From contig JAEZKY010000381.1 in NCBI GenBank assembly GCA_023435985.1, positions 1 through 64,000 on the forward strand: 64,000 nt of DNA, written 5' to 3'. Shown one piece after another: positions 63,703 to 64,000 of the stretch (positions are counted from its first letter, which is position 1; the number at the start of each line of letters is the position of its first letter). The stretch comes from Bacillota bacterium. Lineage in GTDB: Bacteria; Bacillota; Clostridia; Clostridiales; Clostridiaceae. The notes under the pieces were generated by a model. It had not been told where the DNA came from, searched no databases, and saw nothing but the letters and a program-made list of their open reading frames with translations. Made by a program: the position numbers and the translations under genes.

Positions 63703-63873
63703 TATCTTTCTCCCAATCCTTGAAATATTTCTTCTATTAATGCATTAATTTTAATAATATGCACAGAATCCTGTTTTTATTCCATAACAGTAGTTACTTT
63801 ATAATATTTAAAGTCTAGAATATCCTGCATTGTATAATAGCAATACCTAAAAATTATTCATTATACAATCATG

Positions 63874-63920
63874 AAAAAGGACTGTAACTAGATTTTATTT
63901 TTACGCAAATCTAGCTACAG
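63874..63920 (-). terminator. Terminator for the gene leaving the right edge
   Basis: On the minus strand CTGTAGCTAGATTT pairs with AAATCTAGTTACAG (one mismatch), followed by TCCTTTTTC. It lies about 25 bases after the stop of the partial gene at 63944. Confidence 0.72.
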
Positions 63921-63943
63921 TATAACTAAAAGCTTAATGGTCA

Positions 63944-64000
63944 TTATCTGGATTTTAATTGAGATAATTTTATCTTTGGATGATGGTAGCGATGTTTATT
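63944..64000 (-). CDS. C-terminal end of a further EFR1-like protein (partial)
   Basis: Eighteen codons and a TAA are visible. The residues HRYHHPKIKLSQLK resemble the RRRYTHPQIG tail of the neighbouring EFR1 protein, so this is probably the end of another copy in tandem. The call rests on this short match, the same strand and the terminator just after it. Confidence 0.5.
   Translation of the reverse strand, partial: NKHRYHHPKIKLSQLKSR

Overview
The window is low-GC, strongly A+T-rich DNA from an endospore-forming, anaerobic Firmicute, most likely a cluster I Clostridium of the C. beijerinckii type. That placement is inferred from an alpha/beta-type spore protein, a PdaB-like sporulation deacetylase, a CD3324-family protein, an archaeal-type aspartyl-tRNA synthetase, T-box leaders and AGGAGG ribosome binding sites. 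I saw no rRNA, tRNA, CRISPR array, insertion sequence or complete prophage.

Left part (1-25 kb), mostly housekeeping. A minus-strand run ydcF-rluF-orf109-histidine kinase leaves the left edge. Next come hslO, a methyltransferase and a SASP gene. The lysine/diaminopimelate genes follow: asd-dapA-dapB on plus, then a PatA-like aminotransferase divergent from dapH, which together point to the N-acetyl branch. After these lie a double-OB SSB-like gene, a pdaB-like deacetylase, a DUF4364 regulator, a beta-propeller protein, a TSCPD protein and a HIRAN-domain protein. The minus-strand set folC, aminotransferase, TerC, HD hydrolase and valS follows, with valS behind a T-box leader that carries an internal tandem duplication.

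Middle part (25-47 kb), accessory. It holds a candidate small RNA with its own promoter and terminator, a three-gene ABC-2 exporter, a secreted chitinase with two GH18 domains and two chitin-binding modules, and AraC and LysR regulators. Two genes here are split by single in-frame stops (maltose acetyltransferase-like and DUF1062). Two neighbouring genes share a nearly identical leader stem-loop. Several small oxidoreductase or hydrolase modules are each paired with a TetR or PadR regulator and recognisable palindromic operators.

Right part (47-64 kb). It contains map, an XRE/DUF5680 regulator, EFR1-type flavodoxin-ferredoxin proteins (two complete and one cut by the right edge), further TetR pairs, def and MGMT genes flanked by a diverged repeat, gene remnants, and a frameshifted DUF1648 gene. 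An aspS2-malY operon sits behind an unusual leader with two complete T-box antiterminator/terminator modules. The end holds small membrane proteins and a BspA-like leucine-rich repeat surface protein interrupted by one TGA codon.

The strongest candidates for new biology are the tandem-module T-box at 57.7-58.0 kb, the duplicated valS leader, the small RNA at 25.0 kb and the paired leader hairpins at 38.7 and 39.2 kb.
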